Shown here: in pieces, positions 17,731 to 25,172 of the stretch
How the letters are laid out: each line of letters begins with the position of its first letter
Numbering within the stretch: position 1 is the stretch's first letter
Origin: a virus
IMG/VR virus record: IMGVR_UViG_3300030102_003916
Coordinates: 44,237-73,734 of that record
DNA: 29,498 nucleotides
Reading direction: 5' to 3' (one strand)
The notes under the pieces: generated by a model
Told to the model about the DNA's origin: nothing
Database searches by the model: none
The model's input: only the letters and a program-made list of their open reading frames with translations
Position numbers and translations under genes: made by a program

Positions 17731-19035
17731 TTAATCACTCCTGAATCCATCTAGGCCGCTAAGATCGTCGTCGTCTGCATCCTGACCCCATAGTATTCTC
17801 CTTGGGACAGGCCATACATTGAGAGCGTCTAGGTTGAGGCGTGTCTCACCCATGTCCGACTCCCATGTGCTTGAGCGCACGGTGACGAATACCTGTGTCC
17901 CTGCTGTGAAGTCTCTCCATGTGTCATTGTCCAATCCTTGGAAGGCATGATGGTCATTGACTAGGTATCTGCTGACATTGAGCCACAGGTTGTTCTCGCC
18001 ATCCCTTCTGAGAGCCGCGCTACTCAGAGTCATGGAGTGTCTGTGTCCTCCGTCGGTGTACCTGTTAGGCTCTCCATCGTGGTCTATGTAGTCCACCACG
18101 CCCCTCATGCAAAAGAGAGGACCATATGATCGGCCAGTCTTCTCTGAATAGGTGGTGTTGGCCTCGTAGTAGTCCATGACGCTTGAGAGGTCGGTGACGT
18201 ATCCCATGAATTGGGACAGGTACTGATCGGGAGTGAACATAGCCTCCGCAGTCGCTCTCTGTGCATCGGGAACCCAATCTAGGCTGTAAGAGGGGTCGAT
18301 GTTGTTTGCCTTGAGTATGGACTCCTCTGGGTTGAAGTATGACTCTCCCACCTCTGCCTTGAAACTGATTGGCTTGTTCATCTGCAAATGCACGTCAGCC
18401 GCATCGAAGGAGCATTCCAATCTCATGGGGGGCAACGGCCCCTCAACTAGGAATTTGTCTGCTGTGTTACCGACGAACAGCCACTCGCGCTTAAGGGAAG
18501 ATGCTCTCTTTGGTCCCTTTGGCCCTAGTAGTGCGACGTAGTATGACTTGTTCGGTACTGCTATCGCCCAAGGGGGAAGGCTACCCTCATCGCCCTGTTC
18601 GGTGTGTATTACCTGATCTGCCGCATTGGACACCTTCCATGAACCATCGGTGTAGTGAACCCTGCCAACGCCAACCGTGTTGTCGTTGTTGTATGGTCTG
18701 ATACCATGACTGAGTACGTTATTCAAGTCAATCTCCGCTTGCTCTGTGGCTAAGTCTCTCTGCTTGGACATCAAGTCTCGGAGAGAAACATGGCCGACAA
18801 TCATGCCGACCCAATCTTCGCCCTTGCCGGACGAGGCCCCTCTGGCCCTAATCTTGTTCACTCTGTATGACTCTAAGAAGAACTCAAGATCCTCATCGTC
18901 AAGGTTGGCTAACTTACCCTTAGCGTCTTTCCACGCATCTGGGTAGTGGCCTTCCACAAAGCCCGTGAAGTCCTTTTCGACTTCTGCTTCCGTCTTTCCT
19001 GTTCGCTGTGCTATTTCACTAAATATATCTGACAT
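17731..19035 (-). CDS. Candidate RPA-like single-stranded DNA-binding protein
   Basis: 434 residues; ATG with GAGGG seven bases upstream. The N-terminus 'MSDIFSEIAQRTGKTEAEVE' resembles the helical start of archaeal RPA proteins, then 'VNKIRARGASSGKGEDWVGM' leads into beta-rich text that could be OB folds ('SYYVALLG', 'LFCMRGVVDYIDHDG', 'TQVFVTVRSSTW'). It ends in an acidic tail 'DADDDDLSGLDGF', common in ssDNA-binding proteins that recruit partners. No zinc finger and no ATPase motif is present. The place directly before a RadA-like ATPase supports an ssDNA-binding role. None of this is decisive; an unrelated replication or structural protein is possible. Confidence 0.4.
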   Translation of the reverse strand: MSDIFSEIAQRTGKTEAEVEKDFTGFVEGHYPDAWKDAKGKLANLDDEDLEFFLESYRVNKIRARGASSGKGEDWVGMIVGHVSLRDLMSKQRDLATEQAEIDLNNVLSHGIRPYNNDNTVGVGRVHYTDGSWKVSNAADQVIHTEQGDEGSLPPWAIAVPNKSYYVALLGPKGPKRASSLKREWLFVGNTADKFLVEGPLPPMRLECSFDAADVHLQMNKPISFKAEVGESYFNPEESILKANNIDPSYSLDWVPDAQRATAEAMFTPDQYLSQFMGYVTDLSSVMDYYEANTTYSEKTGRSYGPLFCMRGVVDYIDHDGEPNRYTDGGHRHSMTLSSAALRRDGENNLWLNVSRYLVNDHHAFQGLDNDTWRDFTAGTQVFVTVRSSTWESDMGETRLNLDALNVWPVPRRILWGQDADDDDLSGLDGFRSD

Positions 19036-19070
19036 AACTAATCCCTCAATGGGAGTCCGACGTGTGAGGA

Positions 19071-19448
19071 CTACCCTATAATCCCGCCGACGCTTTCAAG
19101 CAATTCCAATGCGTTCTCAACGTCTGCATGAGTTTCTGGTTGAGACAGGACACCATTGTACCTTCTGACCATCTCCAGACCCTCTGTCGTGTTCGACAAG
19201 TCCTCTAGGCCGTTAATGATGTTCAGTATCTTGGTAATCTCCTCGGTGTCCGAATACACGTTCTTGACTTCTATGCCTTTGTCGTTCAAGGCTCGTGACA
19301 CTCCTGCTTTGATTACGGGTATCCTCAATTCTGGTCTGATAATGTAACCACATTTGCGCTCTGTGGTTTGAACGCACTTGATACCCCCTCTTATCGACGA
19401 TGCGAGGATGATTACATCACGATCATTCTGATTCAGTATCTTCGACAT
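19071..19448 (-). CDS. Protein of unknown function after ligase-like gene
   Basis: 125 residues from the ATG at 19448, fixed by GGAGGAG seven bases upstream; it starts 26 bases inside the end of the ligase-like gene. Text includes 'DRDVIILASSIRGGIKCVQT', 'CGYIIRPELRIPVIKAGVSR' and a helix 'TEEITKILNIINGLEDLSN'. Two Cys (near residues 30 and 38) are too few for a zinc site. No family recognised. A 35-base gap without clear signals follows before the ssDNA-binding candidate. Confidence 0.6.
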   Translation of the reverse strand: MSKILNQNDRDVIILASSIRGGIKCVQTTERKCGYIIRPELRIPVIKAGVSRALNDKGIEVKNVYSDTEEITKILNIINGLEDLSNTTEGLEMVRRYNGVLSQPETHADVENALELLESVGGIIG

Positions 19449-20850
19449 ATCCAATCTCCTCCACACCCATGCACTCTGAAATCCCTGCATCGGTCTTGAT
19501 GCCCGTTATCGTACCCATGACATACGCGCCTATGTCTCCCCATCCTGATGACAATATATCCACCGTGACGAACAAAGGCGTGTCAATCTTGATTGCCTCG
19601 CCATCAATCATCTTGTATGACGCACAGTAATTGTTGAAGTCAAAGTCACTCTCCATCTCACAGACAGGATAGTAATCGAAACCATCTCTCACTCCAAGTT
19701 TCCATAACTTCCTCGGCGCACCTCCTGTCGTCGAATCAACGACTCGACCAGATAGCACACGGAGAATACGATCCTTGGATATTGGATTCAACAATGCGAT
19801 TTCCTCAATGGTGTTCTCATAAGTTAGCACCCCCCTCGCATTGCGAAGTATGAAGGGAAGGCCAGACTCAATGTGAACCGTCGCATGATAAGGTGCTTCC
19901 AACATCGTCATTGATTTCATGCCCCACGCAGGTATGTCATTGAATCTGCGTCTGCGCTTTGTGTACGTTGCCTTGGGGTCATCTGGGTTCAGCCAATCAA
20001 TCAATAGCATGGGGTTCTCCCTATGCTCTGCATAATCCACCAAATACACTCCTTCTGGGAGATTCAAAGATGAGGCCCATCGCTCCATCCATCCATCATC
20101 ATCCGGTAACTCCTCCCCTGATGCACTAAATCCGACTGTGCCAGAGGACGAATGATGCAAGGTGGCCCACACCCCCTCGACTGTCTCAGCATAGCATCTA
20201 GTGAATGCCACGGCGTCCGTGCTTTCAACCAGATTCGGTGATGGGATTAACAATGGCATATTCGGAATCGGACGTATCTTGTTGTAATTGAAAGACCCCA
20301 TGTTCAAGTCTCTCACGGTGTTTCTCAAACCTAGCAGATTCACAGATGTCCTCACATGATGGAATGGTTGGTCGTATGCCATGCCCAACGCCCTAACCAC
20401 ATCTCTTCGCCTGACTGGTGCGGCCCTTATGCTCAAACGCATGAATAAAGGGTGCAAGTCTCTCTTGTTTATGCGATCGAAGAGAGGACGTATCAACCAT
20501 GCTCTAACCTCATTGTCGTCCGCCTCCAGAATCTTGTGCATCCTATCGACAATCGCTTTGGCGTGTCCCTCCGTGACGACAGTCTCAGACAATGATGTGA
20601 GCAGATCGATTGGGTCGGGATTGGATTCGACCTCTTCTGGATACGCATCAGTCAATAGAAAATATATCTCTCTGAAATCCTCATCGCTAAGGCGATTGCC
20701 CACTCCATTCTTAGGATAGAAGAATGAAACCACCGACCATGGGTCTGTTGTCTCGGCACGGATATTGTTCGCAACCATTTCTGCTCTGTTTCTCAGTCGG
20801 TACAGCGTCATGACTCTCCATGTCTCTGCCAGAGATCGGTACTTCAACAA
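19423..20850 (-). CDS. ATP-dependent DNA ligase-like protein, catalytic lysine missing
   Basis: 475 residues from a TTG at 20850 with GGAGGAG six bases upstream; ATG 20811 is an alternative. The layout follows archaeal ATP-dependent ligases: a helical DNA-binding part (~1-190), then 'PIPNMPLL' (194-201, compare 'P.kPMLA'), then the motif I region 'YAETVEGVWATLHH' (220-233), where family members have E-x-K-x-D-G-x-R. Here Lys is Thr223, Asp is Glu225 and Arg is Trp228. Later 'YLVDYAEH' stands for motif III (DGE), 'LLIDWLNPDD' for IIIa, 'TKRRRRF' follows as in ligases, motif IV has no Lys, and 'KLWKLGVRDG' (381-390) recalls motif V. So the fold seems kept and nucleotidyl transfer lost. It may bind nicks or bridge replication proteins. 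The homology is by eye; if wrong, the gene is unknown. Confidence 0.5.
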   Translation of the reverse strand: MLKYRSLAETWRVMTLYRLRNRAEMVANNIRAETTDPWSVVSFFYPKNGVGNRLSDEDFREIYFLLTDAYPEEVESNPDPIDLLTSLSETVVTEGHAKAIVDRMHKILEADDNEVRAWLIRPLFDRINKRDLHPLFMRLSIRAAPVRRRDVVRALGMAYDQPFHHVRTSVNLLGLRNTVRDLNMGSFNYNKIRPIPNMPLLIPSPNLVESTDAVAFTRCYAETVEGVWATLHHSSSGTVGFSASGEELPDDDGWMERWASSLNLPEGVYLVDYAEHRENPMLLIDWLNPDDPKATYTKRRRRFNDIPAWGMKSMTMLEAPYHATVHIESGLPFILRNARGVLTYENTIEEIALLNPISKDRILRVLSGRVVDSTTGGAPRKLWKLGVRDGFDYYPVCEMESDFDFNNYCASYKMIDGEAIKIDTPLFVTVDILSSGWGDIGAYVMGTITGIKTDAGISECMGVEEIGYVEDTESE

Positions 20851-20853
20851 CTG

Positions 20854-21258
20854 TCACTCCTCCTCGTCCCTCATCCACCATGCAACGCAGTCTTGGTACA
20901 ACTCCTCATCGCCTATGACATCTATGATTATGTCTCTAGCCCAATCTTGAATGAACCACCTGTCCTCGATCCTGCCAAGACTGTCCATGGCCTTCACGCC
21001 CCTCCCCAATGTCATCTGCCCTATGTATTTGAGATAGGAGACTGATACCTTCTTGCCCGTGCAATTCGCTACGATGTATATGCAATCGAAGCAATGAGTA
21101 ATCGGACTGCGATTTACCTTGCTTCTAGTCTTCGACCAGATTTCATAGGAATACTCCGATAGTGACTCATAATCCTCGTCGTCGATAATCTCCCAAATCA
21201 TCTGAATGAGAGACTTATGCTCAGACAGGAAGTCGTCGATGGATTCCCATTTACTCAT
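20854..21258 (-). CDS. Acidic helical protein of unknown function
   Basis: 134 residues from the ATG at 21258 (GAGGG six bases upstream), overlapping the previous gene by 8 bases; ATG 21264 is less well spaced. N-terminal part is helical and acidic ('ESIDDFLSEHKSLIQMIWEI'), the middle has 'CFDCIYIVANCTGKK', and the end 'RDEEE' is encoded by GAGGAGGAG that also serves as ribosome site for the TTG start of the ligase-like gene. No family recognised. Confidence 0.6.
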   Translation of the reverse strand: MSKWESIDDFLSEHKSLIQMIWEIIDDEDYESLSEYSYEIWSKTRSKVNRSPITHCFDCIYIVANCTGKKVSVSYLKYIGQMTLGRGVKAMDSLGRIEDRWFIQDWARDIIIDVIGDEELYQDCVAWWMRDEEE

Positions 21259-21544
21259 CAACATCCCTCAAGGAGTCCTTTTCCACGACAATCCATACGT
21301 CATCATCCTCGACCAAATCCGAGAGCGCATCTCTCAATGCCCTAGCCTCAGTCCTGTTCAGAAAGAAACCGGCCTTGGTATAACCAGTCCAACCTGTTTT
21401 CGATGGCACGATACGACGCATTCTCACGTTGAGCATACGTCCATCAAAGGCATTCGATGTTATGACGTGCAACTCCTCACCGGGATGACAAGTCGTTTCA
21501 ATCTCATCATGAATGACGTTCTGGTAGTCATGCTCTCTGGTCAT
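21251..21544 (-). CDS. PC4-like (p15 coactivator fold) putative ssDNA-binding protein
   Basis: 97 residues, ATG with GGAGGA five bases upstream. The core 'LNVRMRRIVPSKTGWTGYTK' followed by 'AGFFLNRTEARALRDALSDL' aligns by eye with the PC4/Sub1 pattern 'vdIReyy...g..kptkkGisLt.eqw..Lk..i..i': a beta sheet with Arg after the first strand, then a K-x-G-x-x-L turn and a helix. PC4 folds bind single-stranded or melted DNA and are found in phages and eukaryotes. A role in viral transcription or ssDNA protection is possible. No zinc motif; one lone Cys. Confidence 0.4.
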   Translation of the reverse strand: MTREHDYQNVIHDEIETTCHPGEELHVITSNAFDGRMLNVRMRRIVPSKTGWTGYTKAGFFLNRTEARALRDALSDLVEDDDVWIVVEKDSLRDVDE

Positions 21545-21545
21545 C

Positions 21546-22049
21546 TCATTCCTCCTCTGATAGTATCTGCTTTATCCTAGCCCCTCTGTCATCCATTACC
21601 ACATGGAGATTATCCCAAGCCTTTGTGAATCCTTGTTTGCCACAGGTCGGGCATTTTCTATCTGTTATCTGAATCATTATCTTGCCGGGTTCAGGCGGCT
21701 CTATCCTGACTATGGTTCCACATTGCTTTGAGCATACCGCCGCCTCCCCATACCTGTCCTCTGGTATGTTCAACACCTCTCCCTCTTGGTTCCATGCCTT
21801 CTCGATCGCAAGTCCCACTTCCCAACCAATGTGCTTACCCAACTCGACTAGGTACTCATGGTCATCGAACAGGGTCCGAGATTCCTTTGTCACTTTATGA
21901 GTGGGCAGAGCGGCATACAACTCGACGAGGACTATCTGGTTCTCCCCGGTTCTCTCATAGACACCGAGGTCTGGGACAATCCACCGTCCCCCCTCCGCCA
22001 GACCACCCCACAATTGGATGGCCCATATGCAATCCTCCTCAGTAATCAT
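21546..22049 (-). CDS. Zinc-ribbon protein of unknown function
   Basis: 167 residues. The ATG lies inside the end of the small gene before it (11-base overlap). Cys106 and Cys110 ('CSKQC') with Cys133 and Cys136 ('CPTC') make a zinc ribbon in the C-terminal half; the N-terminal half 'IVPDLGVYERTGENQIVLVE' resembles a small beta domain, perhaps binding the partner. Ends in Glu-Glu-Glu, encoded by the Shine-Dalgarno for the PC4-like gene. No family recognised. Confidence 0.65.
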   Translation of the reverse strand: MITEEDCIWAIQLWGGLAEGGRWIVPDLGVYERTGENQIVLVELYAALPTHKVTKESRTLFDDHEYLVELGKHIGWEVGLAIEKAWNQEGEVLNIPEDRYGEAAVCSKQCGTIVRIEPPEPGKIMIQITDRKCPTCGKQGFTKAWDNLHVVMDDRGARIKQILSEEE

Positions 22050-22203
22050 TCGGATCCCACTCCCACTTCTTGCACATGGGACACGCTAGAGTCCCTTGCA
22101 TCCTACTCTTCATGATGTTCTTTCTCCTCTTGCTCTTTGTCATTCTCACACCGCATCCCTCACACCACACTTGATACGCATATACATCTTCATCTTCGGT
22201 CAC
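22039..22203 (-). CDS. 54-aa zinc-ribbon protein
   Basis: GTG at 22203-22201 overlapping the previous TGA as GTGA, with GGAGGGG five bases upstream; TGA at 22041-22039. Cys at residues 14 and 17 ('CEGCG') and 41 and 44 ('CPMCKKWEW') with a basic stretch between ('TKSKRRKNIMK') is a complete zinc ribbon. The strong ribosome site, coupled start and clean motif support a real gene despite its size. Function unknown; the basic linker would suit RNA or DNA. Confidence 0.7.
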   Translation of the reverse strand: MTEDEDVYAYQVWCEGCGVRMTKSKRRKNIMKSRMQGTLACPMCKKWEWDPNDY

Positions 22204-22520
22204 AGAATCCCCTCCAACTCTGAGTCACTCAGGTGCTTGGCAGACTGTAACCACCTCCTCACACGGAAGCCCACTCCCTCGGTTCTTTCCTTGTCATAGC
22301 GAGACAGCCAATCCTCTGCAATCCTCAAACGCGAGTCTATTATGTCTAACTTCTCTGCTTTCTCTATCCCAGACCACTCTTGATATTCGGATGTAGCAAG
22401 CAAAGCCCCCCTCTCTGCTCTGATTTCAGCCATCAATTCATTCCATGGTGCGGACAGCATTCTGTATCGCCTCTCTATGGCATATGCCCTTCCCTTTGGG
22501 TCGTTCATGGCAATATCCAT
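22200..22520 (-). CDS. Helical protein of unknown function
   Basis: 106 residues, almost all helix: 'AYAIERRYRMLSAPWNELMA', 'EYQEWSGIEKAEKLDIIDSR', 'SAKHLSDSELEGIL'. Many charges, no Cys pair and no recognised family; a coiled-coil or bundle adaptor is likely. It begins 28 bases after the previous stop with no clear ribosome site, so it may be a weakly expressed or separately started gene; the start ATG at 22520 is therefore the least certain in this block. Confidence 0.6.
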   Translation of the reverse strand: MDIAMNDPKGRAYAIERRYRMLSAPWNELMAEIRAERGALLATSEYQEWSGIEKAEKLDIIDSRLRIAEDWLSRYDKERTEGVGFRVRRWLQSAKHLSDSELEGIL

Positions 22521-22548
22521 CGCGGTTTACGGTATAACCCCGCCTCTC

Positions 22549-23025
22549 TCACAGCCAATCAGGCATTGAATCATCGAAGTCATCTAGCGGCGGCACTATT
22601 CGGACGGCAAACAAGTCGTCTAAATCCAATTGAACAGGATGCCATCCTCTCCTCTCAAGCATAGAGTCCACATAATTCAGAATCGTCGAATCCTTCTCCA
22701 CCAACTCCAGAGTGTCTCCTGTAACCACACCATGAGGAATCCAACCAGTCCTTCCGGTATCGACCTCAATCACACCAAAATGCCTGTCTGGCAACTTCAT
22801 GGGAAGTATATCTCTGGAGAACATATTCTCTGCAAGCCTGACATTCTGCATTATGATGATTGACGATCTGATGTCCCATGGTTGTCCGTCAGCAGTTTCT
22901 CCCTCATCAGAACCCGCATAGCCATCGTCGCTAATTACAGTAAGGCTTGGCATGACCCAACGAGCGAGCGCGTACTCAAAGGCCGCTTTAGGGGCATCAG
23001 GGAGGTTGTCCTTGTCAATCCTCAT
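22549..23025 (-). CDS. Protein of unknown function with acidic C-terminus
   Basis: 158 residues; the ATG overlaps the stop of the 37-residue gene as ATGA. The N-terminal part looks helical ('APKAAFEYALARWVMPSL'), then G/D-rich 'SDDGYAGSDEGETADG', then beta-like 'HFGVIEVDTGRTGWIPHGVV' and 'DLFAVRIVPPLDDFDDSMPD'. No nuclease or zinc motif. Not recognised. Confidence 0.6.
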   Translation of the reverse strand: MRIDKDNLPDAPKAAFEYALARWVMPSLTVISDDGYAGSDEGETADGQPWDIRSSIIIMQNVRLAENMFSRDILPMKLPDRHFGVIEVDTGRTGWIPHGVVTGDTLELVEKDSTILNYVDSMLERRGWHPVQLDLDDLFAVRIVPPLDDFDDSMPDWL

Positions 23026-23135
23026 TCAATCAACTCCTTGTTAGGCTTACATCTAGGGCATGGGCCTTCGTAATGACTGTTCACATTATGATAATACATT
23101 GTACCTGTACCAAGACAATATTTGCACTTGGTCAT
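23022..23135 (-). CDS. 37-aa DnaJ-like zinc-knuckle protein
   Basis: ATG at 23135-23133 overlapping the previous TGA as ATGA, with GGGAGA five bases upstream; TGA at 23024-23022 overlaps the next start, again ATGA. 'CKYCLGTGT' and 'CPRCK' resemble one unit of the CxxCxGxG zinc repeat of DnaJ. The start and stop couplings on both sides make it very likely a real gene although it has only 37 residues. Function unknown. Confidence 0.65.
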   Translation of the reverse strand: MTKCKYCLGTGTMYYHNVNSHYEGPCPRCKPNKELIE

Positions 23136-23395
23136 TGATTCTCCCTCATCATCTTAATCAGTATGTCATATGCCTTCTTAGCAGGGGCATTGATGACTAT
23201 TGGCTCAGGATCATCGGCAGTCCTGTGTATCGTCCACTCGGTAGTGTCCACGCCGTTACCGGGAGTCATGGTCATGGAGTGTGGTGGGCGTCCGAATAGG
23301 AACTGTGCGCCCACCCAGACGTTCTTGGCCTTCTTGCGTGTCCTGCCGGGGCATCTAGTGAACTCAGTTACTCTTGGCCCTTTGTTGTAAGCCAT
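23132..23395 (-). CDS. Small basic protein of unknown function
   Basis: 87 residues from the ATG at 23395 (GGAGGAG five bases upstream; the GTG at 23401 would overlap the site). N-terminus is basic ('RCPGRTRKKAKNVWVGAQFL'), C-terminus 'IVINAPAKKAYDILIKMM' looks like a helix after a strand. No recognised family. It ends in an ATGA overlap with the 37-residue gene. Confidence 0.6.
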   Translation of the reverse strand: MAYNKGPRVTEFTRCPGRTRKKAKNVWVGAQFLFGRPPHSMTMTPGNGVDTTEWTIHRTADDPEPIVINAPAKKAYDILIKMMRENQ

Positions 23396-23397
23396 GC

Positions 23398-23622
23398 TCA
23401 CTCCTCCTCCTCTTTCTTAGCGGTGATTACCCTGCCAAAGTGATCGCCCATGTAAACGTGGTTTGACACACAAACCGCGCCGACCTTCTCAGTCAGTTTC
23501 ATGCTCAATCCGTAGTTAGCCATTAATTGAGCCAAGTCCTCCATGAGGTCCGGCACTCTGTCTCTCCGAAACGATGCGACGTTCCTCAGAGTGATTTTGA
23601 TTCCTACCCAATCTCCCATCAT
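23398..23622 (-). CDS. Small protein with Glu tail
   Basis: 74 residues, ATG overlapping the previous TGA (ATGA) with GGAGA upstream. Contains 'VPDLMEDLAQLMANYGLSMK' (helix) and 'HVYMGDHFGRVITAK' (strands). Its last residues are KKEEEE, encoded by GAGGAGGAGGAG, which is the ribosome site of the next gene. No family recognised. Confidence 0.6.
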   Translation of the reverse strand: MMGDWVGIKITLRNVASFRRDRVPDLMEDLAQLMANYGLSMKLTEKVGAVCVSNHVYMGDHFGRVITAKKEEEE

Positions 23623-23927
23623 GCCATCTCCTGTCTTGCGATTATCTCTTGGTGAAACTCGTCACCCATCTTGGTAATCAACTCACGGAGAATCTCTCTT
23701 GTGTCTGATACCTGACCGGCCTCTATCCAATCGGAGAGCCTAGCGAGTATATCTATCAATGAATTGAAACGAGGGGTGTTTGCTAATTGCTCAATAGTCT
23801 CGTCAAGCACTCGGATTGCCTCCCCATGCTCATCCTGTCCTAGCCTCGTGTACGCGATTAGCAACAGGCCTGATACTGCACGTTCCATTCCTCTTACGGC
23901 ATCATAGGCACTATCAATGGGATTCAT
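23619..23927 (-). CDS. All-helical protein of unknown function
   Basis: 102 residues, a predicted helix bundle: 'AVSGLLLIAYTRLGQDEHGE', 'RVLDETIEQLANTPRFNSLI', 'REILRELITKMGDEFHQEII'. Not Cys rich. The ATG overlaps the previous stop (ATGA) and GGAGG is just upstream. It is reminiscent of small TPR-like or regulator helices, without a firm match. Confidence 0.6.
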   Translation of the reverse strand: MNPIDSAYDAVRGMERAVSGLLLIAYTRLGQDEHGEAIRVLDETIEQLANTPRFNSLIDILARLSDWIEAGQVSDTREILRELITKMGDEFHQEIIARQEMA

Positions 23928-24082
23928 GCCTCCACCTCCTCACACGCGCACCTCTCGCCACCCCACTCCTCCTCGCGGTAGTCTGGGATGATTGGCAGGT
24001 CGCAGATTGCACAGTCACATAGATCAGTAACCCATGCGGGCAGGTACTCCTCTGGATGCTGTGGGTAGTCTGAGTCTCTCAT
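23924..24082 (-). CDS. 52-aa acidic Cys-rich protein
   Basis: ATG at 24082-24080 and TGA at 23926-23924, both in ATGA overlaps with neighbours. Cys at residues 22, 24, 27, 46 and 48 ('CDCAICDLP' and 'CAC') could hold one zinc ion. Strongly acidic ('YREEEWGGE'), unlike the basic zinc proteins nearby, so a protein partner is more likely than DNA. GGAG lies about ten bases upstream. Function unknown. Confidence 0.6.
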   Translation of the reverse strand: MRDSDYPQHPEEYLPAWVTDLCDCAICDLPIIPDYREEEWGGERCACEEVEA

Positions 24083-24288
24083 CTTAACCATCTCCTCCCT
24101 TCTGGTAGTAGTGCGTTTGCTTCTCTTATTTTTTTTCGGAATTGAATTATTTCGCTTGTTTCCATCTCATCAAGCCTGTCAGCGAACTCATCTATGGAAT
24201 CATCATCGTGATACAGATAGTTTACTTTGTCAAGAAACTTGCTCAAATCCGATTGCAAACTGGATACTGATCCTTTTCTGCTTGGCAT
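24079..24288 (-). CDS. Small helical protein of unknown function
   Basis: 69 residues, ATG with GGAGG nine bases upstream. Mixed-charge helix: 'SVSSLQSDLSKFLDKVNYLY' then 'DEFADRLDEMETSEIIQFRK' ending in the basic 'EGRRWLR'. No Cys pair, no family. It is four bases downstream of the DUF3846-like gene. Confidence 0.6.
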   Translation of the reverse strand: MPSRKGSVSSLQSDLSKFLDKVNYLYHDDDSIDEFADRLDEMETSEIIQFRKKIREANALLPEGRRWLR

Positions 24289-24292
24289 CTTA

Positions 24293-24661
24293 TCACGCCT
24301 CCACCGCTACGACATCAATGTAGTGCATGATGTCCTCTTCCTCTCTCAAGGCAGGGGTATCCATCACAATGACATTGCCCGCAATGAGTTTCTCACTCAT
24401 GAGGACATTGGGGAAAAGCAATTTCTGGAAGTATGTTACGAAACGTGCATTGGTCTGGAACTCATCGCTCAGTCCGGCCATCTCATTTGCAAAGATGATG
24501 TGTCCGGGGACGGGTAGTTTCTCAATTGGACCCTCCACGAATCCCTGCAATTCCTCTAACGTGAAGTCCTCCCCATTCTTGGGTTCGACCTCGACAATGG
24601 GATAAGGATAGGCCTCGCTACGCTGATAGAATATCCATGCCTTCTTTGGTAAGTCGCCCAT
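24293..24661 (-). CDS. DUF3846-like protein
   Basis: 122 residues; ATG one base after the stop of the upstream small gene. Residues 36-49 'LEELQGFVEGPIEK', 58-64 'ANEMAGL' and 92-100 'LIAGNVIVM' follow the pattern of the DUF3846 family ('LqelVgG.iE.v...NEegk..gLp.N..AT......I.GdvlV'), found in many phage and plasmid proteins of unknown activity. The match is by eye. Ends 'VAVEA' so the ribosome site of the next gene is again inside the coding end. Confidence 0.45.
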   Translation of the reverse strand: MGDLPKKAWIFYQRSEAYPYPIVEVEPKNGEDFTLEELQGFVEGPIEKLPVPGHIIFANEMAGLSDEFQTNARFVTYFQKLLFPNVLMSEKLIAGNVIVMDTPALREEEDIMHYIDVVAVEA

Positions 24662-24662
24662 G

Positions 24663-24812
24663 CTACTCCTCCTCCTGATCTAGTAGTGCCTCAACGCGAT
24701 TCTTCGCTAGTGCCTTGGCACTCATGATGTGAGGCGGGTCTGCCTTGCGTCGTGCCTTGAATTTCATGTTGTAGCGGTATCTCTGTGCGGCTCTCTGTCT
24801 GCTGTTAGGCAT
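24663..24812 (-). CDS. 49-aa basic protein with Glu tail
   Basis: ATG at 24812-24810, TAG at 24665-24663, GGAGGAG five to six bases upstream. 'RQRAAQRYRYNMKFKARRKA' is strongly basic and probably binds nucleic acid; the last residues DQEEE come from GAGGAGGAG, the ribosome site for the next gene. Spacing to both neighbours is 1-2 bases. No family recognised; the good translation signals support a real gene. Confidence 0.6.
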   Translation of the reverse strand: MPNSRQRAAQRYRYNMKFKARRKADPPHIMSAKALAKNRVEALLDQEEE

Positions 24813-24814
24813 GG

Positions 24815-25159
24815 TCACTCCTCCTCCGTATCTGCATAGGAATGAACGGGGCGAATAGTGCCGTATGAGGGTATATCAGCCACCTGATTGACCCCTGCCA
24901 ACATCCTATCGACGAAGGCGTTCCTCTCTGCTCGCGTTGCGCCCTTGAGAGTGTATATCGCCGTGCCGAGTCTGTTCTTGACCGTGTACCTCAGTCCCGA
25001 CTTCGACTTGATTACAGTCACACCAGTAATGGGGTCAGACCACTTCAAGGGCTTCTTCAACTCATGAGTGCCGTACTTCTCCCCTGATGCCATCAGGATG
25101 TATTTCTCCCCGGTCTGCTCTGCTTGGATGTATCCGTACCGATCGTATGTGTATGACAT
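24815..25159 (-). CDS. Small beta-rich protein of unknown function
   Basis: 114 residues; ATG directly after the previous TGA with GGGGGA seven bases upstream. Beta-like text: 'EKYILMASGEKYG', 'GVTVIKSKSGLRYTVKNRLG', 'AIYTLKGATRAERNAFVDRM'. Ends DTEEE, coded by GAGGAGGAG that serves the next gene. No family recognised. Confidence 0.65.
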   Translation of the reverse strand: MSYTYDRYGYIQAEQTGEKYILMASGEKYGTHELKKPLKWSDPITGVTVIKSKSGLRYTVKNRLGTAIYTLKGATRAERNAFVDRMLAGVNQVADIPSYGTIRPVHSYADTEEE

Positions 25160-25172
25160 TCACTCGTCCCCC
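25157..25172. repeat. 16-base junction repeat, copy 1
   Basis: CATTCACTCGTCCCCC; on the minus strand it holds GGGGGA, the end codons for Asp-Glu, TGA and the next ATG. The same 16 bases occur at 26689-26704. Both copies mark a gene end that is joined directly to the next start. Confidence 0.7.
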
